The translations under genes were made by a program, and so were the position numbers. Below the pieces are notes generated by a model. It saw only the letters and a list, made by a program, of their open reading frames with translations, made no database searches and was not told the origin of the DNA. A DNA stretch of 39,317 nucleotides, taken from assembly GCA_022776445.1 (NCBI GenBank), contig JALFHZ010000040.1, positions 1 to 39,317 on the forward strand, written 5' to 3'. This stretch comes from Lachnospiraceae bacterium (GTDB taxonomy: Bacteria; Bacillota; Clostridia; Lachnospirales; Lachnospiraceae). Below are positions 8,680-17,120 of the stretch, piece after piece. Position 1 is the first letter of the stretch; the number at the start of each line of letters is the position of its first letter.

Positions 8680-10890
8680 TCAATACCATTTTTCCGATTG
8701 CTCTCTATGACTCTCTCTGACAAAATGAAACGTAAATACATGAAAATCTTCCTTTATCAGGGGAACACTGACTCCGATTTCCATCAGTTCATCACCACCG
8801 TATATTTTTCCACTGAACGTTTCCAGATAATCACATTCCGGATTCAGGCCATTCAGACAAAACCGGCCATGAGCGTACAGCGGATTAAAGAATTTCTGAA
8901 AAATCAACACAAGACACTCTTCCTTATCCTTTCCGGTGGATAACCAGCTCACATAGTTTTCATTTGGTGTTTCATTCCGGTAAAATTCCGCCTTTTGCAG
9001 CCAGCTTCTCTCTTTTTTATGCTCTGCAATCTGCCCGGCAATCTCGCTTCGCTCCTCTTCAGTACATTTGGTCAAATCCAGTTCATAGCCCAGGTTAAAA
9101 AGTCTTGACACCTGATATCTTGTATTTAAGGATGTGCTTCTTCCCGTCTGGTGATTTGGCGTAATGCTCACATGGGAACCTATAGCGATCGGAGGATAAA
9201 TCAGGCTAAAGCCTGACTGAATCTGCACCCGATCAAATGCATCTGTATTATCACTTGCCCAGTTTTGTGCCACATAGTACAACATCCCCGGATCAAATCT
9301 GGCTCCGCCGCTGGAACATCCTTCAATCAACACCTGTGGATATTTCCTGGTCATCCGTTCCAGAATCTCATACAGTCCCAGAACATACCGGTGGCTGATT
9401 TCTCCTTTTTTCTCCCGCACAAGGCTCATAGAATTCACATCGGTCAGCGGACGGTTCATGTCCCATTTTACATAATCGATGGTTCCATCCTTCAGGTAAA
9501 AATCCAGTACAGATAACAGGTACTCTCTCACCTCCTGTCTGGATAAATCCAGCAGATATTCATGACGTCCCTCTGTCATCTGATATCCCGGAACCTGAAG
9601 GGCCCAGTCCGGATGTTGCTGATATAGCTCGCTGCTTTTGCAGATCGCCTCCGGTTCAAACCACAGTCCAAACTGCAGTCCTTTTCCATGAATCAGTTCT
9701 GCCGCTTTTTGAATCCCGCCCGGAAGCTTTTTCTCATTGCACTTCCAGTCTCCCATGGAAGTCCGGCTGGTGTTATCTGCCCGGAACCAACCATCATCAA
9801 GGACGAACAATTCCACACCCAGCTTTTTGGCCAGTTCCGCCTGCTCCTCCAGTTTTTCCAGGTTCACGTCATAGTACATGGCTTCCCATGAGTTCAAAAG
9901 AATGGGACGGTTTCTGCCCTGAAATCTGTCCGGCATCAAATGATACTGATACAGCCAGTGAAAATTCCTGCTCATTCCGTTCAGTCCCTGCGAACTGTAG
10001 TTCAATATCGCTTCCGGAGTATCAAACACCTCGCCCGGAGCCAGTCTCCAGCAGAATGTATCCGGATGAATCCCGATCTGTGCACGTACATTGCCGAACT
10101 GGTCTGCTTCCGCCTGCGCCAGAAAATTTCCGCTGTAGATGAAATGAATACCATAAACCTCCCCCGAGTTTTCTGTGGTCTGAGGCTGCATCAGCGCAAA
10201 GAATGGCTGATGCTGGGGGCTGCTGCTTCCCCTTACGCTTTCGATTCTCTGAATCCCGTGATGGATGGAGAAACGGCTGATATTTCCCTCCTTTGCATGG
10301 GTTCCGTACAGAGACAGGAAATCATAATCTCTGGCAGGCAATTCAAGCGAAAGACTCTGAACATTTTGAAGAGAAACGATCTGATTCCCTGTATTTTCCA
10401 CTCTCTGATGACGGGCTATGATTCCCTTTTCTTCGAAAACAGAGTAATAGAGGTATACCCGGATTCCGGCAGCAGGATCTTCACAAATAATCTCCAGCGT
10501 CTCCGCTTCCGCTTTTCCTGCAAAAGTTGCAGGCAGCTTAGGAATCTCCGGTTTCCCTTTCAAAACCTTCCATGACCGGAACGAAAGCTCTGTAAACTCT
10601 ACCCCTGATTCCTGGGTGACGGCGAATGCCGGAATCCGGAAATCGCCGTTCCCCCTTATCGGATACTCAAACGGAAAATCATCAAAAGATACATTCGGAA
10701 TGCTGCAATCATGTTCCGTATTGTAACCCCGCTTAAAATAATGAGGTTCTCCGCATCCACGATATGCACGGATCGCTTTTCCGAAATACCGGTGAACCAG
10801 ATATTTTCCATCCACTACTTCCATTACATAGCTGACAGATGCGTTTCTGATATGTACTGTCTTTTGATCTTCTGAAAAAAGAATGCTCAT
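8680..10890 (-). CDS. Alpha-galactosidase, GH36
   Basis: Family GH36 enzyme that removes alpha-1,6-linked galactose from sugars such as raffinose and melibiose. At 736 residues it has the usual length for bacterial GH36, with an N-terminal beta-sandwich, the central barrel and a C-terminal domain. The catalytic nucleophile lies in YVKWDMNR and the acid/base in WASDNTD. FVLDDGWF and GLWFEPE are further family signatures. No signal peptide, so it acts in the cytoplasm. The ATG at 10890 has GGAGA 7 nt upstream; a TTG two codons earlier is less likely. It begins 2 bp after the PTS gene and is the last gene of the cluster. Confidence 0.95.
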   Translation of the reverse strand: MSILFSEDQKTVHIRNASVSYVMEVVDGKYLVHRYFGKAIRAYRGCGEPHYFKRGYNTEHDCSIPNVSFDDFPFEYPIRGNGDFRIPAFAVTQESGVEFTELSFRSWKVLKGKPEIPKLPATFAGKAEAETLEIICEDPAAGIRVYLYYSVFEEKGIIARHQRVENTGNQIVSLQNVQSLSLELPARDYDFLSLYGTHAKEGNISRFSIHHGIQRIESVRGSSSPQHQPFFALMQPQTTENSGEVYGIHFIYSGNFLAQAEADQFGNVRAQIGIHPDTFCWRLAPGEVFDTPEAILNYSSQGLNGMSRNFHWLYQYHLMPDRFQGRNRPILLNSWEAMYYDVNLEKLEEQAELAKKLGVELFVLDDGWFRADNTSRTSMGDWKCNEKKLPGGIQKAAELIHGKGLQFGLWFEPEAICKSSELYQQHPDWALQVPGYQMTEGRHEYLLDLSRQEVREYLLSVLDFYLKDGTIDYVKWDMNRPLTDVNSMSLVREKKGEISHRYVLGLYEILERMTRKYPQVLIEGCSSGGARFDPGMLYYVAQNWASDNTDAFDRVQIQSGFSLIYPPIAIGSHVSITPNHQTGRSTSLNTRYQVSRLFNLGYELDLTKCTEEERSEIAGQIAEHKKERSWLQKAEFYRNETPNENYVSWLSTGKDKEECLVLIFQKFFNPLYAHGRFCLNGLNPECDYLETFSGKIYGGDELMEIGVSVPLIKEDFHVFTFHFVRESHREQSEKWY

Positions 10891-10892
10891 GA

Positions 10893-12284
10893 TCAATTCT
10901 CCATATTTTTGTTAAAGCCAAAAAACCATGTCAAAGCGAAAGCAACCGCAAAAGAAATCACATTCACCAGCAGGTAAATCGGAAGCTGCTCATTTAAATA
11001 CAACAGTGTTCCCGGAATTCCGGTGATAGACATTCCGGTTGCACGCAGATGCAGCACGGAAGCCAGGAATCCGCCGACACCGCCGCCAATCATGGACATA
11101 ATGAATGGCTTTACAAATTTCAGATTGACGCCGAATACCGCAGGTTCTGTAATTCCAAGCAGAGCAGACAGACAGGAAGGATATGCCACCTGTTTTGTCT
11201 TATTGGATACCGCCTTCATCGCCACGGCCAGAACTGCACCTGCCTGTGCCACATTACCGCAGGTTCCAATTGGATTTAAATAATTCCAACCATCCTGTGC
11301 CAGCATACTGATTTCCAGGAAATTCAAAATATGGTGAATACCGAAAATTCCAAGGAGCTGACCAAAGCATCCATATAAGAATCCACCAATTCCCATCGGC
11401 AGGAACAACAGATTTTCAACCAGCCATAATACTCCGTTTTCCACATAATGGAGTACCGGGCCAATACCAAACAGTGCAAGAACAATTCCGACCAGCAAGG
11501 TTACAAATGGCGTTACAATCAGATCAATCGCATCCGGAACATGTCTGCGGAGCCATTTTTCAAATTTTGCAGTGATGATTCCTGTCGCAAATGCGGGAAG
11601 CACAGATCCCTGATATCCCGCTACCTTAATCAGTCCAAAGAAAACCAGTGGTTCTGCTTCACCGGCACCTACCGCATAGGCACTGGGCAGGCTGGGGCTT
11701 ACCAGCATCAGCCCCAGTACAATTCCGATCACCGGACTTCCGCCGAAATTACGGAATGTAGACCAGCATACCAGAGCAGGCAGGAAAGCAAATGCTGTGT
11801 CGGTCAGAATCTGTGTAAAAGTCAGAAGTGACTGGGGGATACTGTCCGGTGTCAGCCCAAAGACACTTAAAATTGCTTCCTGTGTCAGCAGGCCTCTGAG
11901 TCCCATAAACAATCCGGTAGCAACCAAAACAGGGATAATGGGCACGAACACATCGGAAAACATACGAATCGCTCTCTGGAAACGATTTCCATACACGACG
12001 GTCTCCTTTTTTCCGCCTTTTTCGCCTGCCTCCGGTTCTCCGGTGATTTTTATCACCTCATCATATACACGGTTTACCAGTCCGGTTCCCAGGATAATCT
12101 GATACTGCCCGGAGTTAAAAAACGATCCCTTCACCTTATCTAATGCTTCTACCTTCTCCGTATCTATTTTTTCCTTATCTGCTACCACAATTCTGAGCCT
12201 TGTAGCGCAGTGTCTCACAGAGACAATATTTTCTTCTCCTCCAACGAGTTCCACAATCTTTATTGCCAGATCCTTTTCACTCAT
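10893..12284 (-). CDS. PTS sugar transporter EIIBC, sucrose/beta-glucoside type
   Basis: Membrane component of the phosphotransferase system, importing and phosphorylating a sugar, most likely sucrose. The N-terminal EIIB domain has the phospho-cysteine Cys26 in RHCATRLR. It is followed by an EIIC domain of about ten hydrophobic segments with the GITEPAVFGVN signature. 463 residues. There is no EIIA domain, so phosphate must come from an EIIA-Glc-like protein encoded elsewhere, as is usual for ScrA. The start at 12284 is chosen over an upstream in-frame codon at 12305 because the family N-terminus (SEKDLAIKIVELVGG) begins there. It overlaps the upstream GH32 gene by 8 nt. Sucrose specificity is inferred from that neighbour. 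Confidence 0.93.
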   Translation of the reverse strand: MSEKDLAIKIVELVGGEENIVSVRHCATRLRIVVADKEKIDTEKVEALDKVKGSFFNSGQYQIILGTGLVNRVYDEVIKITGEPEAGEKGGKKETVVYGNRFQRAIRMFSDVFVPIIPVLVATGLFMGLRGLLTQEAILSVFGLTPDSIPQSLLTFTQILTDTAFAFLPALVCWSTFRNFGGSPVIGIVLGLMLVSPSLPSAYAVGAGEAEPLVFFGLIKVAGYQGSVLPAFATGIITAKFEKWLRRHVPDAIDLIVTPFVTLLVGIVLALFGIGPVLHYVENGVLWLVENLLFLPMGIGGFLYGCFGQLLGIFGIHHILNFLEISMLAQDGWNYLNPIGTCGNVAQAGAVLAVAMKAVSNKTKQVAYPSCLSALLGITEPAVFGVNLKFVKPFIMSMIGGGVGGFLASVLHLRATGMSITGIPGTLLYLNEQLPIYLLVNVISFAVAFALTWFFGFNKNMEN

Positions 12285-13662
12285 GATTTTCTTCCCCCTT
12301 CTCATCTATGCTCACAATTTCTCTGATTTGCATTTTAATATCATCCACGGAACCGCTTACAGCAATTTCCGGCTTTCTGCTCTCCGGAAAAATGCGGGAT
12401 GAAAAAACGGTCTGCCCTCCATCGACAAAAATCTCCATGCTGGAATGGTCTGACCATATCTCGATCTCATTCCAGTCATCCATTGCGACCGACTTTGTTT
12501 CCACAGCACCATCCACCCAGTTTCTCCTGGAAAAAATCAATTCCTTTTCTTCCGGAATATACTCCATTTCCGCCTCCCCCTGATGGAACCGGACATGCAG
12601 CTTCTGCCCCTCACCTGTTCGCTGTATCAGCAGGAAAAAGGTTCGTCTGGCAGGGTTCGCTCTCCACCCGTGTTTCTCACACACCGCCGCAATGTCCTGT
12701 CCCAACAGGCGGTACAATTCTCTGATTGGCTTCTGACACAGCTTATTTCCCCTCAGGGATAATTCCCTCGGCAATGTCATACAATGGATATTCGGCTCCG
12801 CTGCCGAAAAGACTTTCTCCTGCTCAGCTTCCATCCGTGACATCCATGCAAACAGGATTCTTCTTCCATCCGGATTCAAGAACGTCTGCGGAGCATAAAA
12901 ATCAAATCCTGCATCCATTTTTTCATATCCTTTATCCAAATCGGAATCCTGAAAAATACCATTTATTTCATCAAATACCCCCAGCTTATAGGCTGAGAAA
13001 CTGAAAATGGTTTCATCTGCGGTATTGTCACGTTTCTGAGGATTAAACAACAGTACATGTCTTCCATCCAGTTCAAACAAATCCGGACATTCCATCATTT
13101 CATACTGCTCCGACACAGCAAGCGTCCTTTGGTAATTCCAAATCTCTCCATCTTCAGAATGACACAGGGCAATTGCACCTTTTCCATTCTTTTGCTGTCC
13201 TCCGACCACCATATAATAACCAGATTGCTTTCCTGCGAATACCTTCGGGTCACGGAAATGCTCTGTATATCCTTCCGGGGTTTTCAGGACGATTCCCTTC
13301 TTCTGATATCGCCTTCCGTCCTTTGTCGTCACAAGACATTGGCTGCTCTTTCGCTGTCCGCCTTTCTTGTTGTTGCCTGTATAAAACAAATACAACTGAT
13401 CTCCAATCACGTATCCGCTTCCGGAATACACTCCGTCCCGGTCATATTCCTGATCCGGGATGACCGCACTTCCTTCAAATTGCCATTTCAGCAAGTCCTC
13501 AGATGTAAACAGCCCCCATTCTTTATAGGAGTGATCCTTCTCAAAACGGTTCCATTGGAAAAATACATAATATTTACCTTGAAACCAGGATAATCCGTTT
13601 GGATCATTCAGCAGCCCTCTGTCAGGTTCCAAATGGTACTGCTGCCTAATCATTTCTGACAT
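12277..13662 (-). CDS. Sucrose-6-phosphate hydrolase / beta-fructosidase, GH32
   Basis: GH32 invertase. It likely splits sucrose-6-phosphate delivered by the adjacent PTS into glucose-6-phosphate and fructose. The nucleophile is Asp20 in NDPNG, the transition-state residue is in FRDPK and the acid/base Glu is in the ECPD motif. A C-terminal beta-sandwich ends with SMEIFVDGG. 461 residues, no signal peptide, cytoplasmic. AAGGAGA lies 6 nt before the ATG. First gene of the - strand cluster GH32, EIIBC, GH36. Fructan oligomers are an alternative substrate that the sequence cannot exclude. Confidence 0.95.
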   Translation of the reverse strand: MSEMIRQQYHLEPDRGLLNDPNGLSWFQGKYYVFFQWNRFEKDHSYKEWGLFTSEDLLKWQFEGSAVIPDQEYDRDGVYSGSGYVIGDQLYLFYTGNNKKGGQRKSSQCLVTTKDGRRYQKKGIVLKTPEGYTEHFRDPKVFAGKQSGYYMVVGGQQKNGKGAIALCHSEDGEIWNYQRTLAVSEQYEMMECPDLFELDGRHVLLFNPQKRDNTADETIFSFSAYKLGVFDEINGIFQDSDLDKGYEKMDAGFDFYAPQTFLNPDGRRILFAWMSRMEAEQEKVFSAAEPNIHCMTLPRELSLRGNKLCQKPIRELYRLLGQDIAAVCEKHGWRANPARRTFFLLIQRTGEGQKLHVRFHQGEAEMEYIPEEKELIFSRRNWVDGAVETKSVAMDDWNEIEIWSDHSSMEIFVDGGQTVFSSRIFPESRKPEIAVSGSVDDIKMQIREIVSIDEKGEENHE

Positions 13663-13718
13663 CCCATATCTCCTTTCCTTTTTCTGTCCGGCGCCTTATA
13701 ACTATATTAAACACTATT

Positions 13719-13745
13719 CTTATATATTTTCCTATGGCAATTCAA
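13719..13745 (-). promoter_or_regulatory. Candidate promoter of the sucrose/alpha-galactoside cluster
   Basis: On the minus strand TTGAAT (13740-13745) and TATAAG (13719-13724) are separated by 15 bp, shorter than ideal. The whole 129-bp divergent gap is A/T-rich. I could not fix a promoter for the divergent regulator. Confidence 0.35.
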
Positions 13746-13756
13746 AAAGAAAATAT
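13724..13756. promoter_or_regulatory. Inverted repeat, possible operator in the divergent gap
   Basis: ATATTTTC (13724-13731) and GAAAATAT (13749-13756) are perfect 8-bp arms, 17 bp apart. They bracket the candidate -35 of the sucrose cluster. Possible binding site for the divergent AraC-type protein; the sequence is A/T-rich, so chance is a real alternative. Confidence 0.35.
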
Positions 13757-13791
13757 GGAAAAAACTAACCTTTTATATTAAAATAAGGAGT

Positions 13792-14643
13792 ATGAAAGAA
13801 TATAAAGAAACACATCATTCTCTGATGTACAAATCCAACTCAGACTTATCGCTTTACAGTGCAGGCTATGAAAAATGTACCTCCGGATACAGCTATGGAC
13901 CAAAAATCCGGTCCTACCATCTGATTCATTTTGTGCTCTTCGGAAAGGGGGAACTGCATATCAACGAGCATATTTTTCAGCTTTCAGCCGGAGATGCTTT
14001 TCTCATTCCTGCCGGAAAAGTATCTTACTACGAAGCTTCCAGGGACGAGCCCTGGTGTTATGCCTGGATCAGTTTTCTGGGAATCAATTCTCAGATGTAT
14101 CTGTATCAGCTCATGACTTCATCAGACGATGTTTACATCATACATGGTCTGGACACCGTCAAGTACAAGGAACGTATTTTTGATATCATAGCTTTACAGG
14201 ACGCATCCACCAGCAGCTATTTTCAGGCAAATGGCATCTTGTTCCAGATCATGGCAATGTTATTTGACGATATAGACTTTCAGGAGAGCCGTTGGGGAAA
14301 AAACTCCGTTGCTGACGAAGTCAAATACTATCTTGACATCAATTATTCAGAGAAAATAAAGCTTCAGGATGTTGCAAAAATCTTCGGAATACATCCCAAT
14401 TATCTCACCAGAATGTTCCACGAAAAATATGGTATTTCTCCAAAACAGTACCTTCTGGATTTAAAACTAAAAAAAGCCCGCAGACTCTTGACAACCACAG
14501 AATTATCTGTATCTGTAATTGCCAGTTCTTTAGGCTTTGATGACCAGCTCGCTTTTTCTAAAATTTTTAAAAAGGAGTTTTCTGTTCCTCCATCAGAATA
14601 CCGAAAACAAAGTCGGGTTTCTTCTGATTCCCTTCACAAATGA
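13792..14643 (+). CDS. AraC-family transcriptional regulator
   Basis: 283-residue regulator with an N-terminal cupin-like sugar-sensing domain (about residues 30-140; GDAFLIPAGKVSYYEA is typical). The C-terminal tandem helix-turn-helix runs from about 180 to 275 (LQDVAKIFGIHPNYLTRMFHEK, then VIASSLGFDDQLAFSKIFKK). It is divergent from the sucrose/alpha-galactoside cluster, like MsmR/RafR-type activators, so it probably controls that cluster. The ribosome binding site AAGGAG (13785-13790) ends only 1 nt before the ATG at 13792, unusually close. No better in-frame start with a site is visible nearby. Function as activator or repressor cannot be told. Confidence 0.9.
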   Translation: MKEYKETHHSLMYKSNSDLSLYSAGYEKCTSGYSYGPKIRSYHLIHFVLFGKGELHINEHIFQLSAGDAFLIPAGKVSYYEASRDEPWCYAWISFLGINSQMYLYQLMTSSDDVYIIHGLDTVKYKERIFDIIALQDASTSSYFQANGILFQIMAMLFDDIDFQESRWGKNSVADEVKYYLDINYSEKIKLQDVAKIFGIHPNYLTRMFHEKYGISPKQYLLDLKLKKARRLLTTTELSVSVIASSLGFDDQLAFSKIFKKEFSVPPSEYRKQSRVSSDSLHK

Positions 14644-14650
14644 GAATTCT

Positions 14651-14687
14651 CTGTCAGAACCATCCAATCAACAGGTGGTTCTGACAG
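14651..14687. terminator. Hairpin between convergent araC-type gene and nrdD
   Basis: CTGTCAGAACCA (14651-14662) pairs perfectly with TGGTTCTGACAG (14676-14687), a 12-bp stem. Neither side has a good T-run (AAATATTTAGATTT on plus, AGAATTCTC on minus). It probably works as a weak terminator in both directions. Confidence 0.6.
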
Positions 14688-14701
14688 AAATATTTAGATT
14701 T

Positions 14702-16891
14702 CTACAAATGCAGCACCCGATCCCGGATCTCCTGCGTCCGTCCCTGATTCCAGAACTGCGTGCCGATATATCCGCAGGTTCTGCGTGCCACTGACATCTT
14801 GCTCTGATCGCGGTTGCCGCAGTTCGGGCATTCCCAGATCAGTTTGCCGGCTTCATCTTCTATGATCTTGATCTCGCCGTCATAACCGCAGCACTCGCAG
14901 TAATCACTCTTCGTATTCAGCTCTGCATACATGATGTTGTTGTAGATAAACTGCATAACCGCCAGAACTGCCGGAATATTATCCTGCATGTTCGGCACTT
15001 CCACATAGCTGATTGCTCCGCCCGGAGACAGCTTCTGAAATTCCGACTCAAATTTCAGCTTTTCAAACGCATCAATCTTCTCGGTCACATGCACATGATA
15101 GCTGTTGGTGATATAATTCTTATCCGTAACGCCCTCGATAATGCCAAAACGCTTCTGCAGGCACTTTGCGAACTTATAAGTGGTGGACTCCAGCGGGGTT
15201 CCGTATACGGAATAGCTGATATTCTCAGCTGCTTTCCATTCTGCACACTTATCATTCAAACGCTGCATCACAGCCAGCGCAAACGGCTTCGCCTCCGGAT
15301 CGGTGTGCGGCTTGCCCATCATCCGCATACACATCTCATGCAGTCCGGCATACCCCAGAGAAATGGTGGAATAGCCATTGTACAGCAGCTTATCGATGGT
15401 CTCGCCCTTCTTCAGGCGTGCCAGCGCACCGTTCTGCCAGAGAATCGGGGCCACATCGGAGATCGTGCCCAGCAGACGCTCATGACGGCAGCGCAGTGCC
15501 CGATGGCAAAGCTCCAGACGCTCATCCAGAATCTCCCAGAAACGCTCCATATCACCTTCCGAGCTGCATGCAACATCTACCAGATTGATTGTGACTACGC
15601 CCTGGTTAAAGCGCCCATAGAACTTGTGAGTTCCATCCGGATTGCGCTGGGAATCCTCTACGGTCAGGAAGGAACGGCATCCCATGCAGGTGTATACATT
15701 GCCGCGCTTCAGCTCACGCATCATCTTCGCGGAAATATAGTCCGGAACCAGCCGCTTCGCGGTACATTTCGCTGCCAGCTCAGTCAGATGCCAGTAACGG
15801 GAACCCTCGGTGATGTTGTCTTCATCCAGCACATAAATCAGCTTCGGGAACGCCGGGGTGATCCATACGCCCTTTTCATTCTTCACACCCTGCATTCTCT
15901 GAATCAGAACCTCCTCAATGATCATTGCCAGATCATCCCTGGTCTGCCCCTCCGATACTTCATCCAGATACATGAATACCGTAACAAACGGAGCCTGTCC
16001 GTTACAGGTCATCAGCGTTATCAGCTGATACTGGATCGTCTGAATGCCGCTCTTGATCTCTTCACGCAGCCTGCGTGCCACAATCTTGTCAATAATCGCA
16101 TCGTCCATGCTCTCACCGCATGCCTGACGCTCTTCCACCACACTTCTGCGCAGCTTCTGACGGCTGATATCCACAAACGGAGCCAGGTGAGACAGAGTAA
16201 AGGACTGACCGCCGTACTGGTTGCTGGCTACCTGTGCCACAATCTGCGTGGTCACGTTGCAGGCGGTGAAGAAGCTGTGCGGCTTCTCAATCATCGTCTC
16301 ACTGATCACGGTACCGTTCTGCAGCATATCCTCCAGATTGATCAGATCGCAGTTGTGCTCCTTCTGCGCAAAGTAGTCGGAGTCATGGAAGTGAATGATG
16401 CCTTCCTCATGTGCCTGCACAATATCTTCCGGAAGCAGTACACGTCTGGTCAGATCCTTGCTGACTTCGCCCGCCATATAGTCACGCTGTGTGGAGTTGA
16501 TGATCGGGTTCTTGTTGGAATTCTCCTGCTTTACCTCTTCATTGATATGCTCCAGCAGAGAAAGGATTCCGTTGTCCGTCGTATTGGACTTACGGGTCAG
16601 CTCTCGTTTATAGCGATAACGCACGTACTTCTGTGCTACCTCATAGCCGCGCATCTCCATGATGCCGGTCTCTACCATATCCTGAATATCTTCAACATTT
16701 ACCGCATGCCGGTAATCCTTCACTTCTTTCGCAATGGTCTCCGCCACCGCCTGAATCTGATAGTCATTCAGCTGGTGGATCGGATCCACGCTTGCATTGG
16801 CCTTGCGAATCGCATTCACAATCTTTTCCGCGTCAAAGCTTACTTCTTTTCCGTTTCGTTTAATAACATTCGTTCTTACATCTACGGTCAT
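14702..16891 (-). CDS. nrdD: Anaerobic (class III) ribonucleoside-triphosphate reductase
   Basis: Glycyl-radical enzyme that makes deoxyribonucleotides without oxygen. 729 residues, full length. An N-terminal ATP-cone (about residues 1-95) is the allosteric site. The C-terminal zinc site is CECCG...CPNCG, followed by the glycyl-radical motif RRTCGYIG near residue 703. CMGCRSFL is in the active-site half. GGAG lies close before the ATG, with a second AAGGAGG further up. The activating enzyme nrdG, often directly downstream, is not present: the next gene is the convergent AraC-type regulator. Two NrdR-like boxes lie upstream. Confidence 0.97.
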   Translation of the reverse strand: MTVDVRTNVIKRNGKEVSFDAEKIVNAIRKANASVDPIHQLNDYQIQAVAETIAKEVKDYRHAVNVEDIQDMVETGIMEMRGYEVAQKYVRYRYKRELTRKSNTTDNGILSLLEHINEEVKQENSNKNPIINSTQRDYMAGEVSKDLTRRVLLPEDIVQAHEEGIIHFHDSDYFAQKEHNCDLINLEDMLQNGTVISETMIEKPHSFFTACNVTTQIVAQVASNQYGGQSFTLSHLAPFVDISRQKLRRSVVEERQACGESMDDAIIDKIVARRLREEIKSGIQTIQYQLITLMTCNGQAPFVTVFMYLDEVSEGQTRDDLAMIIEEVLIQRMQGVKNEKGVWITPAFPKLIYVLDEDNITEGSRYWHLTELAAKCTAKRLVPDYISAKMMRELKRGNVYTCMGCRSFLTVEDSQRNPDGTHKFYGRFNQGVVTINLVDVACSSEGDMERFWEILDERLELCHRALRCRHERLLGTISDVAPILWQNGALARLKKGETIDKLLYNGYSTISLGYAGLHEMCMRMMGKPHTDPEAKPFALAVMQRLNDKCAEWKAAENISYSVYGTPLESTTYKFAKCLQKRFGIIEGVTDKNYITNSYHVHVTEKIDAFEKLKFESEFQKLSPGGAISYVEVPNMQDNIPAVLAVMQFIYNNIMYAELNTKSDYCECCGYDGEIKIIEDEAGKLIWECPNCGNRDQSKMSVARRTCGYIGTQFWNQGRTQEIRDRVLHL

Positions 16892-16941
16892 ATCTCCTGC
16901 TTCCTCCTTATCCGAATTCCCAATCGGTAGTATACATTTTC

Positions 16942-16957
16942 ACATACAAGATGTAGT
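16942..16957. promoter_or_regulatory. NrdR-like box 1
   Basis: ACATACAAGATGTAGT. It shares the core CAASATGTAGT with a second copy at 16974-16989. The start-to-start distance is 32 bp, about three helical turns, which is the typical spacing of paired NrdR boxes in front of ribonucleotide reductase genes. It lies 50 bp upstream of the nrdD start. Confidence 0.6.
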
Positions 16958-16973
16958 TTTATCCATCATTTTT

Positions 16974-16989
16974 TCTCTCAACATGTAGT
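16974..16989. promoter_or_regulatory. NrdR-like box 2
   Basis: TCTCTCAACATGTAGT; the right half is the same as box 1 (ATGTAGT preceded by CAA and one base). On the minus strand a candidate extended -10 (TATGATAAT) sits just upstream at about 16998-17006. Binding here would block the start of nrdD transcription. Confidence 0.55.
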
Positions 16990-17049
16990 GCATGTATTAT
17001 CATACTACAAAACTTTCCAGAATGAAAGAGGAACTTAAAGAATATTTTC

Positions 17050-17078
17050 TTGAATATTTAATTTGTATGAGGTATGAT
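17050..17078 (+). promoter_or_regulatory. Promoter of the D,D-carboxypeptidase gene
   Basis: TTGAAT (17050-17055), a 17-bp spacer and TATGAT (17073-17078). The expected start near 17085 leaves a short leader of about 36 nt. Confidence 0.6.
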
Positions 17079-17120
17079 TAAATTCATGTAAGTCTGTCCA
17101 AAAACAGGAGGAGTATACCA

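Noticed and set aside
8431-8710. Short frames on both strands in the hydG/alpha-galactosidase gap, for example a TM1266-like regulator
   Set aside because: None shows the expected motifs of that family and none has a proper ribosome binding site.
15089-16930. 613-residue open frame on the plus strand opposite nrdD
   Set aside because: Pure mirror of a strongly supported nrdD; no domain, no start signals.
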